From positions 558,001 to 622,000 of the forward strand of contig NZ_WTVH02000009.1 in the NCBI RefSeq assembly GCF_012910785.2: a DNA stretch of 64,000 nucleotides. The letters run 5' to 3'. The notes under the pieces were generated by a model. The model was not told where the DNA came from. It was given only the letters and a program-made list of their open reading frames with translations, and did not search any database. The translations under genes and the position numbers were made by a program. Origin of the DNA: Aromatoleum buckelii. GTDB lineage: Bacteria > Pseudomonadota > Gammaproteobacteria > Burkholderiales > Rhodocyclaceae. The first letter of the stretch is position 1. Each line of letters opens with the position of its first letter. This document shows positions 11,198 to 20,243 of this stretch, piece by piece.

Positions 11198-13624
11198 ATG
11201 TCAGGCCCGCTCGAGCTCCCCAACGAACAAATGGAACTGCCGCTTCTGCCGTTGCGCGACGTGGTGGTGTTTCCCCATATGGTGATCCCGCTTTTCGTCG
11301 GGCGTCCGAAGTCGATCAAGGCTCTCGAGAACGCGATGGAGGCGGGCAAGGGCATCCTGCTAGTAGCGCAGAAGTCGGCTGCCAAGGACGAACCGTCGGC
11401 CGAAGACCTGTACGAAATCGGCTGCATCGCAAACATCCTGCAGATGCTCAAGCTTCCGGACGGCACGATCAAGGTGCTCGTGGAAGGCGTGCAGCGCGGC
11501 CGTGTCGACTCGGTCGAAGACCAGCGCAGTGTCTTCGTCGCGAAAGTCACGCCGGTCCCGGTTCCCGAAACCGACACCAATGAACTCGAGGCGATGCGCA
11601 GGGCGATCGTCGCGCAGTTCGACCAGTACGTGAAACTCAACAAGAAGATCCCGCCCGAGATCCTCGCGTCGCTCACCGGCATCGAGGATCCGGGCCGGCT
11701 AGCGGATACGATCGCAGCGCATCTGCCGCTCAAGCTCGAGCAGAAGCAGGAAGTGCTGGAAATGTTCGGCGCTGGCGAACGGCTCGAGCGGCTGCTGACG
11801 CAGCTCGAAACCGAACTGGATATCCTGCAGGTCGAAAAGCGCATCCGCGGCCGCGTCAAGCGCCAGATGGAGAAGAGCCAGCGCGAGTACTATCTCAACG
11901 AGCAGGTCAAGGCCATCCAGAAGGAACTCGGCGAAGGCGAGGAAGGTGCCGATCTCGAGGAGATGGACCGCAAGATCAAGTCAGCCGGCATGCCGAAGGA
12001 CGCCCTCGCGAAAGCGCAGGCGGAGTTCAAGAAACTGCGCCTGATGTCGCCGATGTCCGCCGAAGCGACGGTAGTGCGTAACTACATCGAAACGCTGATC
12101 GGGTTGCCGTGGAAGAAGAAGTCGCGCGTCAGTCGCGACCTGGCAGAAGCCGAAAAGGTACTCGACAAGGATCACTACGGTTTGGAGCGGGTCAAGGAAC
12201 GCATCCTCGAGTACCTTGCAGTCCAGCAGCGCGTCGACAAGGTGAAGGCGCCGATCCTGTGCCTCGTCGGCGCTCCCGGCGTCGGCAAGACGTCGCTCGG
12301 GCAGTCGATCGCGAAAGCGACGAACCGCAAGTTCGTGCGCATGGCGCTCGGCGGCGTGCGCGACGAGGCTGAGATCCGAGGCCATCGCCGTACCTACATC
12401 GGTTCGATGCCGGGCAAGATCCTGCAGAACATGCAGAAGGTCGGCGTCAAGAACCCGCTGTTCCTGCTCGACGAAGTCGACAAGCTCGGTCAGGACTTCC
12501 GTGGCGACCCGAGTTCGGCACTGCTCGAAGTGCTCGATCCGGAGCAGAACCACACGTTCCAGGATCATTACATCGAGGTGGATTTCGATCTCTCCGACGT
12601 GATGTTCGTCGCGACTGCTAACACGTTGAACATTCCACCGGCGCTGCTCGACCGGATGGAGGTGATTCGCCTGTCCGGCTATACCGAGGACGAAAAGGTC
12701 AATATCGCGCGGCGTTACCTGCTGCCGAAGCAGATGAAGAACAACGGCCTCAAGCGCGACGAGCTGTCCGTGACGGAAGAGGCGTTGCGCGACGTGTGCA
12801 GGTATTACACGCGCGAGGCAGGGGTGCGCAGCCTGGAGCGCGAAATCTCCAAGATATGCCGCAAAGTCGTGAAATCGCTGGTGTTGCGCAAGCGCGCGAG
12901 CAAGATCATCGTCAATGCCCGCAATCTCGACAAGTATCTCGGCGTGCGTCGTTACTCCTTCGGCATGGCGGAAAAGGAAAACCAGGTCGGGCAGGTGACC
13001 GGCCTGGCGTGGACGGAAGTGGGTGGCGAATTGCTGACCGTCGAGGCGGTGGTGTTGCCCGGCAAGGGCAAGGTCGTGACTACCGGCAAGCTCGGCGAAG
13101 TGATGCAGGAGTCGATCCAGGCCGCGTTGTCGGTGGTGCGCAGGCGGGCTCGCTCGCTCGGTGTTCATGAGGACTTCTACCAGAAGAGCGACATTCACAT
13201 CCATTTGCCGGAAGGCGCAATTCCGAAGGACGGACCTTCCGCTGGCACCGCGATCTGCACCGCACTGGTGTCGGTGCTGACCGGGATTCCGGTGCGCTGC
13301 GACGTCGCGATGACCGGGGAGATCACGCTGCGGGGTGAAGTCCTGCCGATCGGGGGCTTGAAGGAAAAGTTGCTCGCAGCGGTTCGCGGGGGCATCCGGG
13401 TGGCGCTGATCCCTGAGGAAAACGTCAAGGACCTGGCCGAGATTCCGGAGAACATCAAGAATACCCTCGAGCTGATCCCGGTACGGTGGATCGACCAGGT
13501 GCTCGAACATGCGCTCGAGCGACAGCCGCAACCGCTGACCGAAGCCGAACTCGCGCAGGAGACGGCGGCGGTAGCGGAGCCGGCTGAAGGCGTGGCTGGC
13601 AAGAGCGGTGCCAGAGCGCACTGA
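11198..13624 (+). CDS. lon: ATP-dependent protease La (Lon)
   Basis: This 808-aa Lon protease has three parts in order: the N-terminal LON substrate-binding domain ([15 protein letters not shown]), the AAA+ domain with Walker [13 protein letters not shown] near residue 357, and the S16 protease domain. The protease shows catalytic Ser in KDGPSAGTA near 678 and Lys in [10 protein letters not shown] near 720. It degrades damaged and specific regulatory proteins. The frame is open from 11162, but the ATG at 11198 has GAGGT about ten bases upstream, fits the family N-terminus and lies just after a sigma-32 promoter. Confidence 0.97.
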   Translation: MSGPLELPNEQMELPLLPLRDVVVFPHMVIPLFVGRPKSIKALENAMEAGKGILLVAQKSAAKDEPSAEDLYEIGCIANILQMLKLPDGTIKVLVEGVQRGRVDSVEDQRSVFVAKVTPVPVPETDTNELEAMRRAIVAQFDQYVKLNKKIPPEILASLTGIEDPGRLADTIAAHLPLKLEQKQEVLEMFGAGERLERLLTQLETELDILQVEKRIRGRVKRQMEKSQREYYLNEQVKAIQKELGEGEEGADLEEMDRKIKSAGMPKDALAKAQAEFKKLRLMSPMSAEATVVRNYIETLIGLPWKKKSRVSRDLAEAEKVLDKDHYGLERVKERILEYLAVQQRVDKVKAPILCLVGAPGVGKTSLGQSIAKATNRKFVRMALGGVRDEAEIRGHRRTYIGSMPGKILQNMQKVGVKNPLFLLDEVDKLGQDFRGDPSSALLEVLDPEQNHTFQDHYIEVDFDLSDVMFVATANTLNIPPALLDRMEVIRLSGYTEDEKVNIARRYLLPKQMKNNGLKRDELSVTEEALRDVCRYYTREAGVRSLEREISKICRKVVKSLVLRKRASKIIVNARNLDKYLGVRRYSFGMAEKENQVGQVTGLAWTEVGGELLTVEAVVLPGKGKVVTTGKLGEVMQESIQAALSVVRRRARSLGVHEDFYQKSDIHIHLPEGAIPKDGPSAGTAICTALVSVLTGIPVRCDVAMTGEITLRGEVLPIGGLKEKLLAAVRGGIRVALIPEENVKDLAEIPENIKNTLELIPVRWIDQVLEHALERQPQPLTEAELAQETAAVAEPAEGVAGKSGARAH

Positions 13625-13654
13625 ACGCTTCGGTTTCATATCCCCGGAAGACGT

Positions 13655-13681
13655 GACGCAGCTTGATTTTCAAGCTGCGTC
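13655..13681 (+). terminator. Perfect 12-bp hairpin after lon
   Basis: GACGCAGCTTGA (13655-13666) and its exact reverse complement (13670-13681) flank a TTT loop, 30 bp after the lon stop. No T-run follows, so it is either a weak terminator of lon or an mRNA 3'-end stabiliser. Confidence 0.55.
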
Positions 13682-13724
13682 GCCGCTGCACGGGACTGGC
13701 TGCATCCGGTCGGCCAAGGCAAAA

Positions 13725-13754
13725 TTGCACTGGCAAAGCGGGGAAGGATAGTTT
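13725..13754 (+). promoter_or_regulatory. Candidate sigma-70 promoter of tRNA-Val
   Basis: TTGCAC at 13725-13730 could be the -35 box. The -10 is GATAGT (13747-13752, 16-bp spacer) or TAGTTT (13749-13754, 18-bp spacer). It lies about 35 bp before the tRNA 5' end and just after the lon hairpin. The assignment is by pattern only. Confidence 0.45.
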
Positions 13755-13786
13755 AAAGTTCCCGGCTTCCTCGAGTCTCCGGCTAC

Positions 13787-13862
13787 GGGTGCTTAGCTCA
13801 GTTGGTAGAGCGCCGCCCTTACAAGGCGGATGTCGGCGGTTCGAGCCCGTCAGCACCTACCA
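13787..13862 (+). tRNA. tRNA-Val (anticodon UAC)
   Basis: The 76-nt cloverleaf can be folded by eye. The acceptor stem GGGTGCT pairs with AGCACCT (one G-U). The D arm GCTCAGTTGGTAGAGC is typical. The anticodon stem CCGCC/GGCGG holds the loop CTTACAA with anticodon TAC, read as UAC for valine. The T arm GGCGGTTCGAGCCCGTC has the usual TTCGA. The 3' CCA is encoded. A rho-independent terminator follows 34 bp later, so it is a single-tRNA transcription unit. Confidence 0.97.
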
Positions 13863-13896
13863 GATACGAACAACAACCAGCATCACGCAGTACCAT

Positions 13897-13929
13897 AACC
13901 CGCACGGCTTAAGGCTTTGCGGGTTTTTT
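13897..13929 (+). terminator. Rho-independent terminator of the tRNA-Val gene
   Basis: The stem AACCCGC (13897-13903) pairs with GCGGGTT (13919-13925), followed by a run of six T (13924-13929). This is a standard intrinsic terminator. Confidence 0.85.
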
Positions 13930-14032
13930 GTTATGCCAGCCGACGAAGTCCTGTCTCTTGCCGGGGCATTCATCTTCGGTTCAGGCAACAAAATCTAGAC
14001 TCGGTCCATGTTTACAACTACCGGGTCTTGTC

Positions 14033-14494
14033 ATGAAACGTCGCGCCGCAACTTCGATCCTGTTTGTTTCAGCACTGCTTGTTGCGCCTGTTTTGGCGCT
14101 GGCCGACGTCGAATCGGCGCGCTCCGAACTTTCCGCGGAGCGTCCCGTCGTGCCCGGACCGCTCGGGCCGCGCATGGAGGTGATCCGCGCGACGCTCGTC
14201 ACCTCCATCAAGGCTCATCCCGACCTGCGCCTTACGCAAGCTGAAGGCGCAGCGCTTGCGTTGGAAGTGGGCAGGGAAATCGATTCGATTCTTGCGGACA
14301 GGGCGCTTTCCCGCGCGGCGGGCAGACAGGCGAGCTTGCTGCTTGGCGACATGCGCGACGGGCTCGAGCTCATGCGCACGGCAGGCCACGATGACGCGCG
14401 GCGCGTCGGATTGATGAAGGTCGTCCAGGACCTGAGACTCTACGGGCTGCTGTTCGAGCATCCGGGATGGCAAGGTGTGCCGGAAACCCGCTGA
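14033..14494 (+). CDS. Hypothetical exported protein
   Basis: A 153-aa protein starts at the ATG at 14033 (a longer frame from 13928 would include the tRNA terminator). Residues 1-22 form a signal peptide (MKRRAATSILFVSALLVAPV, then Ala-Leu-Ala before DVESA), so it is probably periplasmic. The mature part is helical and charged, with EVGREIDSILADRALSR and DMRDGLELM segments. I recognise no family. The stop is immediately followed by the ATG of a small open frame that in turn overlaps the next gene, so it may be co-transcribed with the flavocytochrome at 14686. Confidence 0.6.
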   Translation: MKRRAATSILFVSALLVAPVLALADVESARSELSAERPVVPGPLGPRMEVIRATLVTSIKAHPDLRLTQAEGAALALEVGREIDSILADRALSRAAGRQASLLLGDMRDGLELMRTAGHDDARRVGLMKVVQDLRLYGLLFEHPGWQGVPETR

Positions 14495-14689
14495 ATGGCG
14501 AAGCGCCTTTCGGACATCCTCGACATCCTCTGGCGCCACTTTTTCATCCGGACGATCCCGCTGTCCTACATCCCGGTACAAGAGAAGGCTCAGGCGCAGG
14601 GCATGATCCTGCCCCGCCTGCCCCGCCTGCCCCGCCTGCCGCGTCGACGCAGGCCCCGGTCACTGCATGCCCCGGAGTTTTCATCATGA
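14495..14689 (+). CDS. Possible small translationally coupled ORF
   Basis: A 64-codon frame begins directly after the previous stop (TGA then ATG) and ends in TGA overlapping the next start as ATGA. Both junctions favour translational coupling. The N-terminal half is plausible protein (MAKRLSDILDILWRHFFIR). The C-terminal half is an Arg/Pro repeat (LPRLPRLPR) made by three copies of a 9-bp repeat. It may be a real small protein, a leader that couples translation, or chance. I do not recognise a family. Confidence 0.35.
   Translation: MAKRLSDILDILWRHFFIRTIPLSYIPVQEKAQAQGMILPRLPRLPRLPRRRRPRSLHAPEFSS
14612..14638 (+). repeat. Three tandem copies of a 9-bp repeat
   Basis: CCCCGCCTG is repeated three times without interruption (14612-14620, 14621-14629, 14630-14638). 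As 9 bp is in phase with codons, changes in copy number would not break the small frame. Confidence 0.8.
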
Positions 14690-16014
14690 AACGAATCAAG
14701 CTCGGACTCATCTTCGTCCTCATCTTGCTCAGCCTGCTGTGGTGGCAGGCCGATCCGCTGTTGCTGCAGGGCGACCGTTTCTTCGCCGTGCGCAAGCTGG
14801 TGGTCAACTACACCGGCGTGCTTGCGATGGGCGTGATGAGCTTCGCCATGGTGCTGGCTTTGCGACCGGTGATCCTGGAACCGCTCCTCGGCGGGCTGGA
14901 CAAGGGTTATCGGCTGCACAAGTGGCTTGGCATTTCCGGGCTGGTGCTGGGCGTCACGCACTGGCTCTGGGGCAAGGGGCCGAAATGGGCGGTGGGCTGG
15001 GGGTGGCTCGAGCGTCCGCAGCGCGGCCCTCGTCCCGAGCAGACTGTGGAAATTTTCCGCTTCTTCCAGGAGCAGCGCGGCCTGGCCGAGACCATCGGCG
15101 AGTGGGCGTTCTACGCGTTCGTCATCGCTGCTGCGATCGCGCTGACGAAGCGCTTTCCCTACCGTCGCTTCTTCCAGATACACCGCGTCCTGGCGGTTGT
15201 GTACCTGGCGCTCGTGGTGCACAGCGTGATCCTGCTGCCATTCTCATACTGGGGCACTGCCGTCGGCGTCGTGATGGGGGTGTTGATGGCGGCCGGCAGC
15301 TACGCGGCAGTCAAATCCCTGCGCGGCCAGATCGGCCGCAGCCATCGCGCCGCGGCCGAGATCGAGACGCTCGTGCGCCATCCGGGCAATCAGGTGCTCG
15401 AAGTCGGGCTCAGGCTGAAGAGCCCGTGGCGTGGCCACGACGCCGGCCAGTTCGCCTTCGTCACCTTCGACCGGCGCGAGGGGCCGCATCCCTTCACGAT
15501 TTCGTCAGCGTGGAAAGGGGACGGGCGGCTTGTGTTCATGATCAAGGCGCTGGGCGACTACACGAAGAGCCTGCCGGAGACGCTCAGCGTGGGAAGCCCG
15601 GTCGAAGTGGAAGGCCCCTACGGCCGCTTCGACTTCAGCGGCGACCAGGCGCACCAGATCTGGGTCGCGGGCGGTATCGGCATCACGCCCTTCATCGCCC
15701 GTCTGCAGGGGCTGGCGGGGGAACCGTCCCATCCGCCGGTCGATCTTTTCTACAGCACGAGCGCGCTGGACGAAAATTTCATCGCGAGCATCCGGGAACT
15801 CGCCGAGCGCGCAAGGGTACGGCTGCATGTCCTGATTGCCGACCGGGATGGCCGCCTCGATGCGGACGGGATCTGCCGCCGTGTGCCGGACTGGCAAGCC
15901 GCCGGGTTGTGGTTCTGCGGACCGGCCGGATTCGGGCAGGCATTGCGTCGGGCGTTCAGCGCGAAAGGGTTCGCCGAGGAGAGGTTTCACCAGGAGTTGT
16001 TCGAGATGCGGTGA
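14686..16014 (+). CDS. Ferric-reductase-like transmembrane flavocytochrome (FAD/NAD-dependent)
   Basis: This 442-aa protein has an N-terminal ferric-reductase-like membrane domain (about residues 1-210). Several hydrophobic helices carry the heme His candidates KLVVNYTG/RLHKWLG, GVTHWLWG and RFFQIHRVLAV, ALVVHSVIL. A cytosolic ferredoxin-reductase-like part follows: FAD site HPFTISSAW near residue 269 and NAD site VAGGIGITPFIARL near 328. The usual terminal segment WFCGPAGFGQALR is present. It probably passes electrons from NAD(P)H via FAD and heme across the membrane, but the acceptor is unknown (ferric iron, or a periplasmic redox partner). The ATG at 14686 overlaps the stop of the small ORF upstream. 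Confidence 0.85.
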   Translation: MKRIKLGLIFVLILLSLLWWQADPLLLQGDRFFAVRKLVVNYTGVLAMGVMSFAMVLALRPVILEPLLGGLDKGYRLHKWLGISGLVLGVTHWLWGKGPKWAVGWGWLERPQRGPRPEQTVEIFRFFQEQRGLAETIGEWAFYAFVIAAAIALTKRFPYRRFFQIHRVLAVVYLALVVHSVILLPFSYWGTAVGVVMGVLMAAGSYAAVKSLRGQIGRSHRAAAEIETLVRHPGNQVLEVGLRLKSPWRGHDAGQFAFVTFDRREGPHPFTISSAWKGDGRLVFMIKALGDYTKSLPETLSVGSPVEVEGPYGRFDFSGDQAHQIWVAGGIGITPFIARLQGLAGEPSHPPVDLFYSTSALDENFIASIRELAERARVRLHVLIADRDGRLDADGICRRVPDWQAAGLWFCGPAGFGQALRRAFSAKGFAEERFHQELFEMR

Positions 16015-16128
16015 GGGAACCTGCAGGTGCTGGCTCCCGGCTGCGGCCCGGCGGAAAGAGTGCTTTGGTGCGTTGCAGCAGAATGCTAGTCTTCAATGCA
16101 CGGAATAACGCATTGGAGCGAAAACGGT

Positions 16129-18453
16129 ATGAGCGAAGCTGACCTGAAGAGGTTTTTCCTCGAGCAGGTACGCCTGTTCGAGAGTTTCCCCGCGGGCAAG
16201 GTCGAGGAGATCGTCGCCAGATCCCGCATGGCGACTTTCGAGGGCAACGAAGCGATCCTCGAAACCGGTGACGAGGGCCGCTATATCGGAGTGGTGGTCA
16301 GTGGCCACGCCGAGATCTCGATCACCGACAACACCGGCACGCGATCGGTGATCAGCGAGCTCGGCGCGGGCGATGTGTTCGGCGTGATGTCGCTGCTCAC
16401 CGGCGATCGCATCATTGCCGACGTCATCGCCGGCAACCGCTGCTTCGTGCTCATGATCCCGCGGGAAGTCTTCGAAGCCTGCATCCTGACCAATCCGAAG
16501 GCTGTTGCCTACCTCTCGCGCCTGCTGGCCGAACGGAGCCGGGCGATGTCGGTGGATCTCGCGACCGCCCAGAGCCGGGCCATCGCCAGATCGGATGATC
16601 CGTATGCGCTGTCGCTCGGTACCAGCACGCCGGGCAAGGTCCTGGTGCTCAACGTCGGAATCAGCCAGATTCATTTCGGCATCTACGACACCCGGGATCT
16701 CGGTTCCGACATCCACGGCATCATCGACAACATCGACGAGGACATTGCCCGCATCAGCGTCGCAGTCGGTCCGCATGTCCGCAACATGGAGTGCGCGCGG
16801 TTTCCGCTGTCCGAGCTGTTCGCGGTAATGCAGGCGGCCACCGGATTGCTCGGCGATGCGTTCGCCTTTCATCCGCAGGAGGTCAGCGCCGTTGGCCATC
16901 GCGTGGTGCATGGCGGGAGCAGGTTTTCCAGTGCAGCCGTCATCACGCCGGCGGTCATCGCCGACATCGAGGCGCTCTCGGTATTCGCCCCGCTGCACAA
17001 CCCGGTAAACGTCCAGGGCATCCGGGAGGCAATGAGGCAACTGCCCGGGGTGCCGCATGTCGCAGTGTTCGACACCGCTTTCCACCAGACTCTGCCGCCC
17101 TACGCGTATCTGTACGGGTTGCCCTACGAGCTGTACAAGCAGGGCGGCATTCGCCGCTACGGGTTCCACGGCACCTCGCACCGCTACGTGTCGCTGAAGG
17201 CGGCCGAAGTGCTCAGGCGTCCGCTGGGCGAACTGGAGATCGTGTCCTGCCATCTCGGGATCGGCGCCTCGCTGTGTGCGATCGACCACGGCCGCTCGGT
17301 CGACACCACGATGGGGATGACGCCTGCCGACGGCCTGATCATGCCAAGTCGCTCCGGCAGCGTCGATCCGGCGGTGATGATCCATCTGTTGCAGAACTGC
17401 GGGATGTCGCCGGAGCAGCTCTCGAATCTGATCAACACCGAGAGCGGCATGAAAGGCATTTCCGGCATCTCCGGCGATATCCACGAGATCGAGGCTGCCG
17501 CCAACGAAGGACATCATCGCGCGCTGCTTGCGCACAAGGCGTTCTGCTATCAGGTGCGCAAGAACATCGGCGCCTGCGTCGCGGCGATGGGGGGCATCGA
17601 TGTGCTGACCTTCACCGGCGACGTCGGCGAAACCAGTGCCGCCGTGCGCAGCCTGGCCTGCCAGGGCCTGGGTTACATGGGCATTCGGCTCGACGAGGAA
17701 AAGAACCGCAACCTCGGCAAGGTCAATTCCTGCAGCGTCATCTCGGCTGATGATTCACCGGTCACCATCCTTGTTATCGCCAATGACGACGAGCGTCTGG
17801 TGGCCTGGGAAACCCTGCGCGCGATCGAGCGCAATGACCTGACGGTGGCGATGAAGGAAGGCCATCCCGAGGCGCCGATCCCGATCGAGGTCTCGGCCCA
17901 CCACGTGCACCTGTCGCAAGCCGACGTAGACAAACTGTTCGGGCCCGGGCACCAGCTGACGCCGGAACACGAGCTTTCCCAGCCGGGCCAGTTCGCCTGC
18001 AGCGAAAAGGTTCACCTGGTCGGTCCCAAAGGGCGGATCGCCAACGTCCGCGTTCTCGGACCCACGCGCAAGGAAACCCAGGTGGAGATCGCCATGACCG
18101 AGCAGTTCAAGGTCGGCATCCAGCCTCCGATCCGCCAGTCCGGCGACCTCGCCAATACTCCCGGCGTGACTCTCGAAGGCCCGTACGGCAGCACGACGCT
18201 CGAGCGCGGCGTGATCTGCGCACAGCGGCATATCCACATGGCTCCCGAGGACGCGCTGCGCTTTCGCGTGCGCGACAACTACGTCGTGCGCGTACGTGTG
18301 GGCGGTGACCGCGAAATGATCTTCGGCGATGTCGTGGTGCGGGTGAATCCCGCCTATCGCCTGGCGATGCACATCGATACCGACGAGGGCAACGCGGCAA
18401 ATATCCGGACCGGCATGATCGGCTACATCGAGGAGATCCAGAGCCGGCACTAG
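16129..18453 (+). CDS. Fusion protein: cyclic-nucleotide-binding-like domain + acetate kinase + PduL-type phosphotransacylase
   Basis: The 774-aa protein joins three modules. Residues 1-150 resemble a CNB/Crp-type sensor (GRYIGVVVSGHAEIS; GDVFGVMSLL). Residues about 175-580 are acetate/propionate kinase: LNVGISQ (phosphate loop), GHRVVHGG (Arg), FAPLHNP (His), VFDTAFHQT (Asp), RYGFHGTSH, MPSRSGSVDP (Arg) and FTGDVGETSA (Glu). The key catalytic residues of AckA are therefore kept, although GNG is GIG and GEN is GET. Residues about 585-774 are PduL-like, with HHVHLS, QPGQFACSE, VRVLGPTRKETQVE, RQSGDL and RHIHMAP. Together they could convert acyl-CoA to acyl phosphate and then to acid plus ATP on one chain. 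The cyclic-nucleotide cassette lacks the canonical Glu and Arg. The ATG at 16129 has GGAG upstream. Confidence 0.9.
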   Translation: MSEADLKRFFLEQVRLFESFPAGKVEEIVARSRMATFEGNEAILETGDEGRYIGVVVSGHAEISITDNTGTRSVISELGAGDVFGVMSLLTGDRIIADVIAGNRCFVLMIPREVFEACILTNPKAVAYLSRLLAERSRAMSVDLATAQSRAIARSDDPYALSLGTSTPGKVLVLNVGISQIHFGIYDTRDLGSDIHGIIDNIDEDIARISVAVGPHVRNMECARFPLSELFAVMQAATGLLGDAFAFHPQEVSAVGHRVVHGGSRFSSAAVITPAVIADIEALSVFAPLHNPVNVQGIREAMRQLPGVPHVAVFDTAFHQTLPPYAYLYGLPYELYKQGGIRRYGFHGTSHRYVSLKAAEVLRRPLGELEIVSCHLGIGASLCAIDHGRSVDTTMGMTPADGLIMPSRSGSVDPAVMIHLLQNCGMSPEQLSNLINTESGMKGISGISGDIHEIEAAANEGHHRALLAHKAFCYQVRKNIGACVAAMGGIDVLTFTGDVGETSAAVRSLACQGLGYMGIRLDEEKNRNLGKVNSCSVISADDSPVTILVIANDDERLVAWETLRAIERNDLTVAMKEGHPEAPIPIEVSAHHVHLSQADVDKLFGPGHQLTPEHELSQPGQFACSEKVHLVGPKGRIANVRVLGPTRKETQVEIAMTEQFKVGIQPPIRQSGDLANTPGVTLEGPYGSTTLERGVICAQRHIHMAPEDALRFRVRDNYVVRVRVGGDREMIFGDVVVRVNPAYRLAMHIDTDEGNAANIRTGMIGYIEEIQSRH

Positions 18454-18839
18454 CGCCTGGAAAGTGACCTCAGCCCGTTCCAGGGCACTTCGCGTCCGCC
18501 CGTTTGGCGACGTTCTGCAAAGGCCCAGTCAAGGTGCCAGGCGACAAGCGTAAACCTTGCGCTCGATGCCCGAGTGAAAGCCGGCATCCTGATTCGGCGC
18601 CTACGGGCACGAATCGCAACTACCGGACCCGGTGTCGGGCACCTATACAGTAAGGATGCCGTTACCGCCAGCGCATTGGCGTCATGTGGGCGAGCATCGG
18701 CGGGGCGTGCCGCTGGAGCCTCGGAGGTGGGGGCCGAAGCGCAACAGCTGCGCTCGACGGCGAGGCCGCTGGGGCTTCGGTTTCATCGTGCTCCCGTCCG
18801 TCCCTTAATGGTAGTCCTTCAATGAACAAGGAGACTGTG
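18454..18839. other. Intergenic region before the SOD-family gene
   Basis: I see no gene in this 386-bp stretch. An imperfectly placed 7-bp inverted repeat, CCTGGAA (18456-18462) with TTCCAGG (18478-18484), follows the fusion gene stop and could be a weak terminator without a T-run. The open frame that continues upstream from the SOD-family gene lacks a ribosome site and looks non-coding. Confidence 0.5.
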
Positions 18840-19448
18840 ATGATGCGAGGATGCCGTACGGCGGTGATTGCGGTTGCACTGGGGAGTCTGTTTCCGGCAG
18901 CGCAGGCTGCCGACTCGATGGAGCGAGATGGGGATCGCATGATGCGCTTGAGGGCGTCGGCCACGATCGATGGCTGCACCGATCCCGGTATTGTGGGAGC
19001 GGCGCGTTTTGTCGAGCGTCCCTCGCCCGAAGGGGTGAAGCTCGTCGATGTTCAGATTTCGGTGAAAGGATTGCCCGATGGCCTGCATGCGGTTCATATT
19101 CATCAGACCGGAGCGTGTGCGCCCACCTGCGCCGCCGCGGGTGGTCATTTCGATCCGGGACCGTACGGCCACGTGTCGCCCGACGGTAATCACCCATTCC
19201 ACGCCGGCGACCTGATCAACCTCGACGTCAAGAATGGTCGCGGCATGCTCAGGACCACCACCAGCCGAGTCACCCTTTCGCCCGGCCCGCTCGGGGTGTT
19301 CGACAGCGACGGCAGCGCCCTCATCGTGCATGTCGATCCCGATACCTATTGTCCTGACGGCGCGGTCCCCGGTTGCGCAGGGGGCGGGCGCGCTGCTTGC
19401 GGCATTATCGAACCGGTTGGTGGCGACGAGGACGAGTGGTTCGATTGA
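18840..19448 (+). CDS. Cu/Zn superoxide dismutase family protein, exported
   Basis: The 202-aa protein has a signal peptide (residues 1-23, MMRGCRTAVIAVALGSLFPA ending at AQA). It has the Cu/Zn SOD fold with candidate ligands in place: HAVHIHQTG (two copper His), GGHFDP (bridging His), GHVSP and NHPFHAGD (zinc His and Asp) and ALIVHVDPD (fourth copper His). GRAACGII keeps the active-site Arg and disulfide Cys. It probably removes superoxide in the periplasm. It is longer at the N-terminus than typical SodC and poor in the usual G-rich loop, so activity is likely but not certain. AAGGAG at 18828-18833 selects the ATG at 18840. Confidence 0.82.
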   Translation: MMRGCRTAVIAVALGSLFPAAQAADSMERDGDRMMRLRASATIDGCTDPGIVGAARFVERPSPEGVKLVDVQISVKGLPDGLHAVHIHQTGACAPTCAAAGGHFDPGPYGHVSPDGNHPFHAGDLINLDVKNGRGMLRTTTSRVTLSPGPLGVFDSDGSALIVHVDPDTYCPDGAVPGCAGGGRAACGIIEPVGGDEDEWFD

Positions 19449-19593
19449 GCGGCCCGCCAGTGCCGGCCCCATCGTGGTGAAAATCGAGGGGCGGCACTAT
19501 CATCAAGATTCACGCAGCTGCGCTCCGGCAGGACGGGCTGTTTCTTCATCTCCGGAAACCGAGTACGGCGCGGCGCGGTTTTCCCTGCCCGGC

Positions 19594-19607
19594 CCGGCCC
19601 GGGCCGG
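19594..19607. repeat. 14-bp perfect GC palindrome
   Basis: CCGGCCCGGGCCGG lies 31 bp before the DUF937 gene. It is self-complementary. Its position and lack of a T-run make it more likely a short structural element than a terminator. Confidence 0.4.
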
Positions 19608-19637
19608 CTGCGTAACCATCCCTACAGGAGCAAGCAC

Positions 19638-20243
19638 ATGCAGATCACGGACATCCTTGCGCAGACAGGCGGGCTGCAGTCGCTCGCGCGCGAACTGGGC
19701 CTTAGCGAGACGCAGGCGGCGAGGGGCGCCGAGGCGCTCGTTCCGGCAATCCTTGGCGGATTCAAGAAGCAGGCGCAGTCACAGCCTGCGGGGGCCGAAG
19801 GACTCGATGGACTGCTCGGGCAACTGGGCGGCGGTGCGCTTCTCGATCAGGTGCTGGCGCCGCAACCCACGGACGTGAGCCGGGGCGACAACGTGCTCGG
19901 CGAGATATTCGGCTCGAAGGACGTAAGTCGCGCAGTCGCGCAGAACGCGTCCGACCGGTCGGGCCTCGATCCCTCGCTGTTGAAGAAGATGCTGCCGATG
20001 CTTGCAATGCTCGTCGCAGGCTATTTGGCGAAACAGCGGGGCGCCGGCGACGCCGGGCACTCCTCTCCAATGGGCGGCGGGCTCGGTGGCCTGGGAGGTC
20101 TGTTCGGCGACCGACCGTCAGGCGCTGCCGGCGATGCAACCCCTGGCCGCGCTGCTCCGGGACTCGCTTCGATGCTCGACCTCGACGGCGACGGCAACAT
20201 GCTCGACGACATCTTGCGTATGGCCGGCAAGGTGATGCGCTGA
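19638..20243 (+). CDS. DUF937 (YidB-like) family protein
   Basis: The 201-aa protein has a DUF937/YidB-like domain over about residues 1-140: repeated short helices with Gly-rich turns (LVPAILGGFKKQ, LLGQLGGGALLDQVL, LPMLAMLVAGYLAKQ). The C-terminal part is a Gly-rich low-complexity stretch (MGGGLGGLGGLFGD) ending in LDLDGDGNMLDDILRMAGK, which resembles a single EF-hand-like loop. Cellular function of the family is unknown. The stop overlaps the start of the DUF3617 gene (TGATG), so the two are translationally coupled. A good ribosome site (AGGAG) precedes the ATG. Confidence 0.85.
   Translation: MQITDILAQTGGLQSLARELGLSETQAARGAEALVPAILGGFKKQAQSQPAGAEGLDGLLGQLGGGALLDQVLAPQPTDVSRGDNVLGEIFGSKDVSRAVAQNASDRSGLDPSLLKKMLPMLAMLVAGYLAKQRGAGDAGHSSPMGGGLGGLGGLFGDRPSGAAGDATPGRAAPGLASMLDLDGDGNMLDDILRMAGKVMR

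Noticed and set aside
18684-18839. N-terminal extension of the SOD-family frame
   Set aside because: AAGGAG at 18828-18833 fits the ATG at 18840, which also starts a normal signal peptide; the longer frame has neither.
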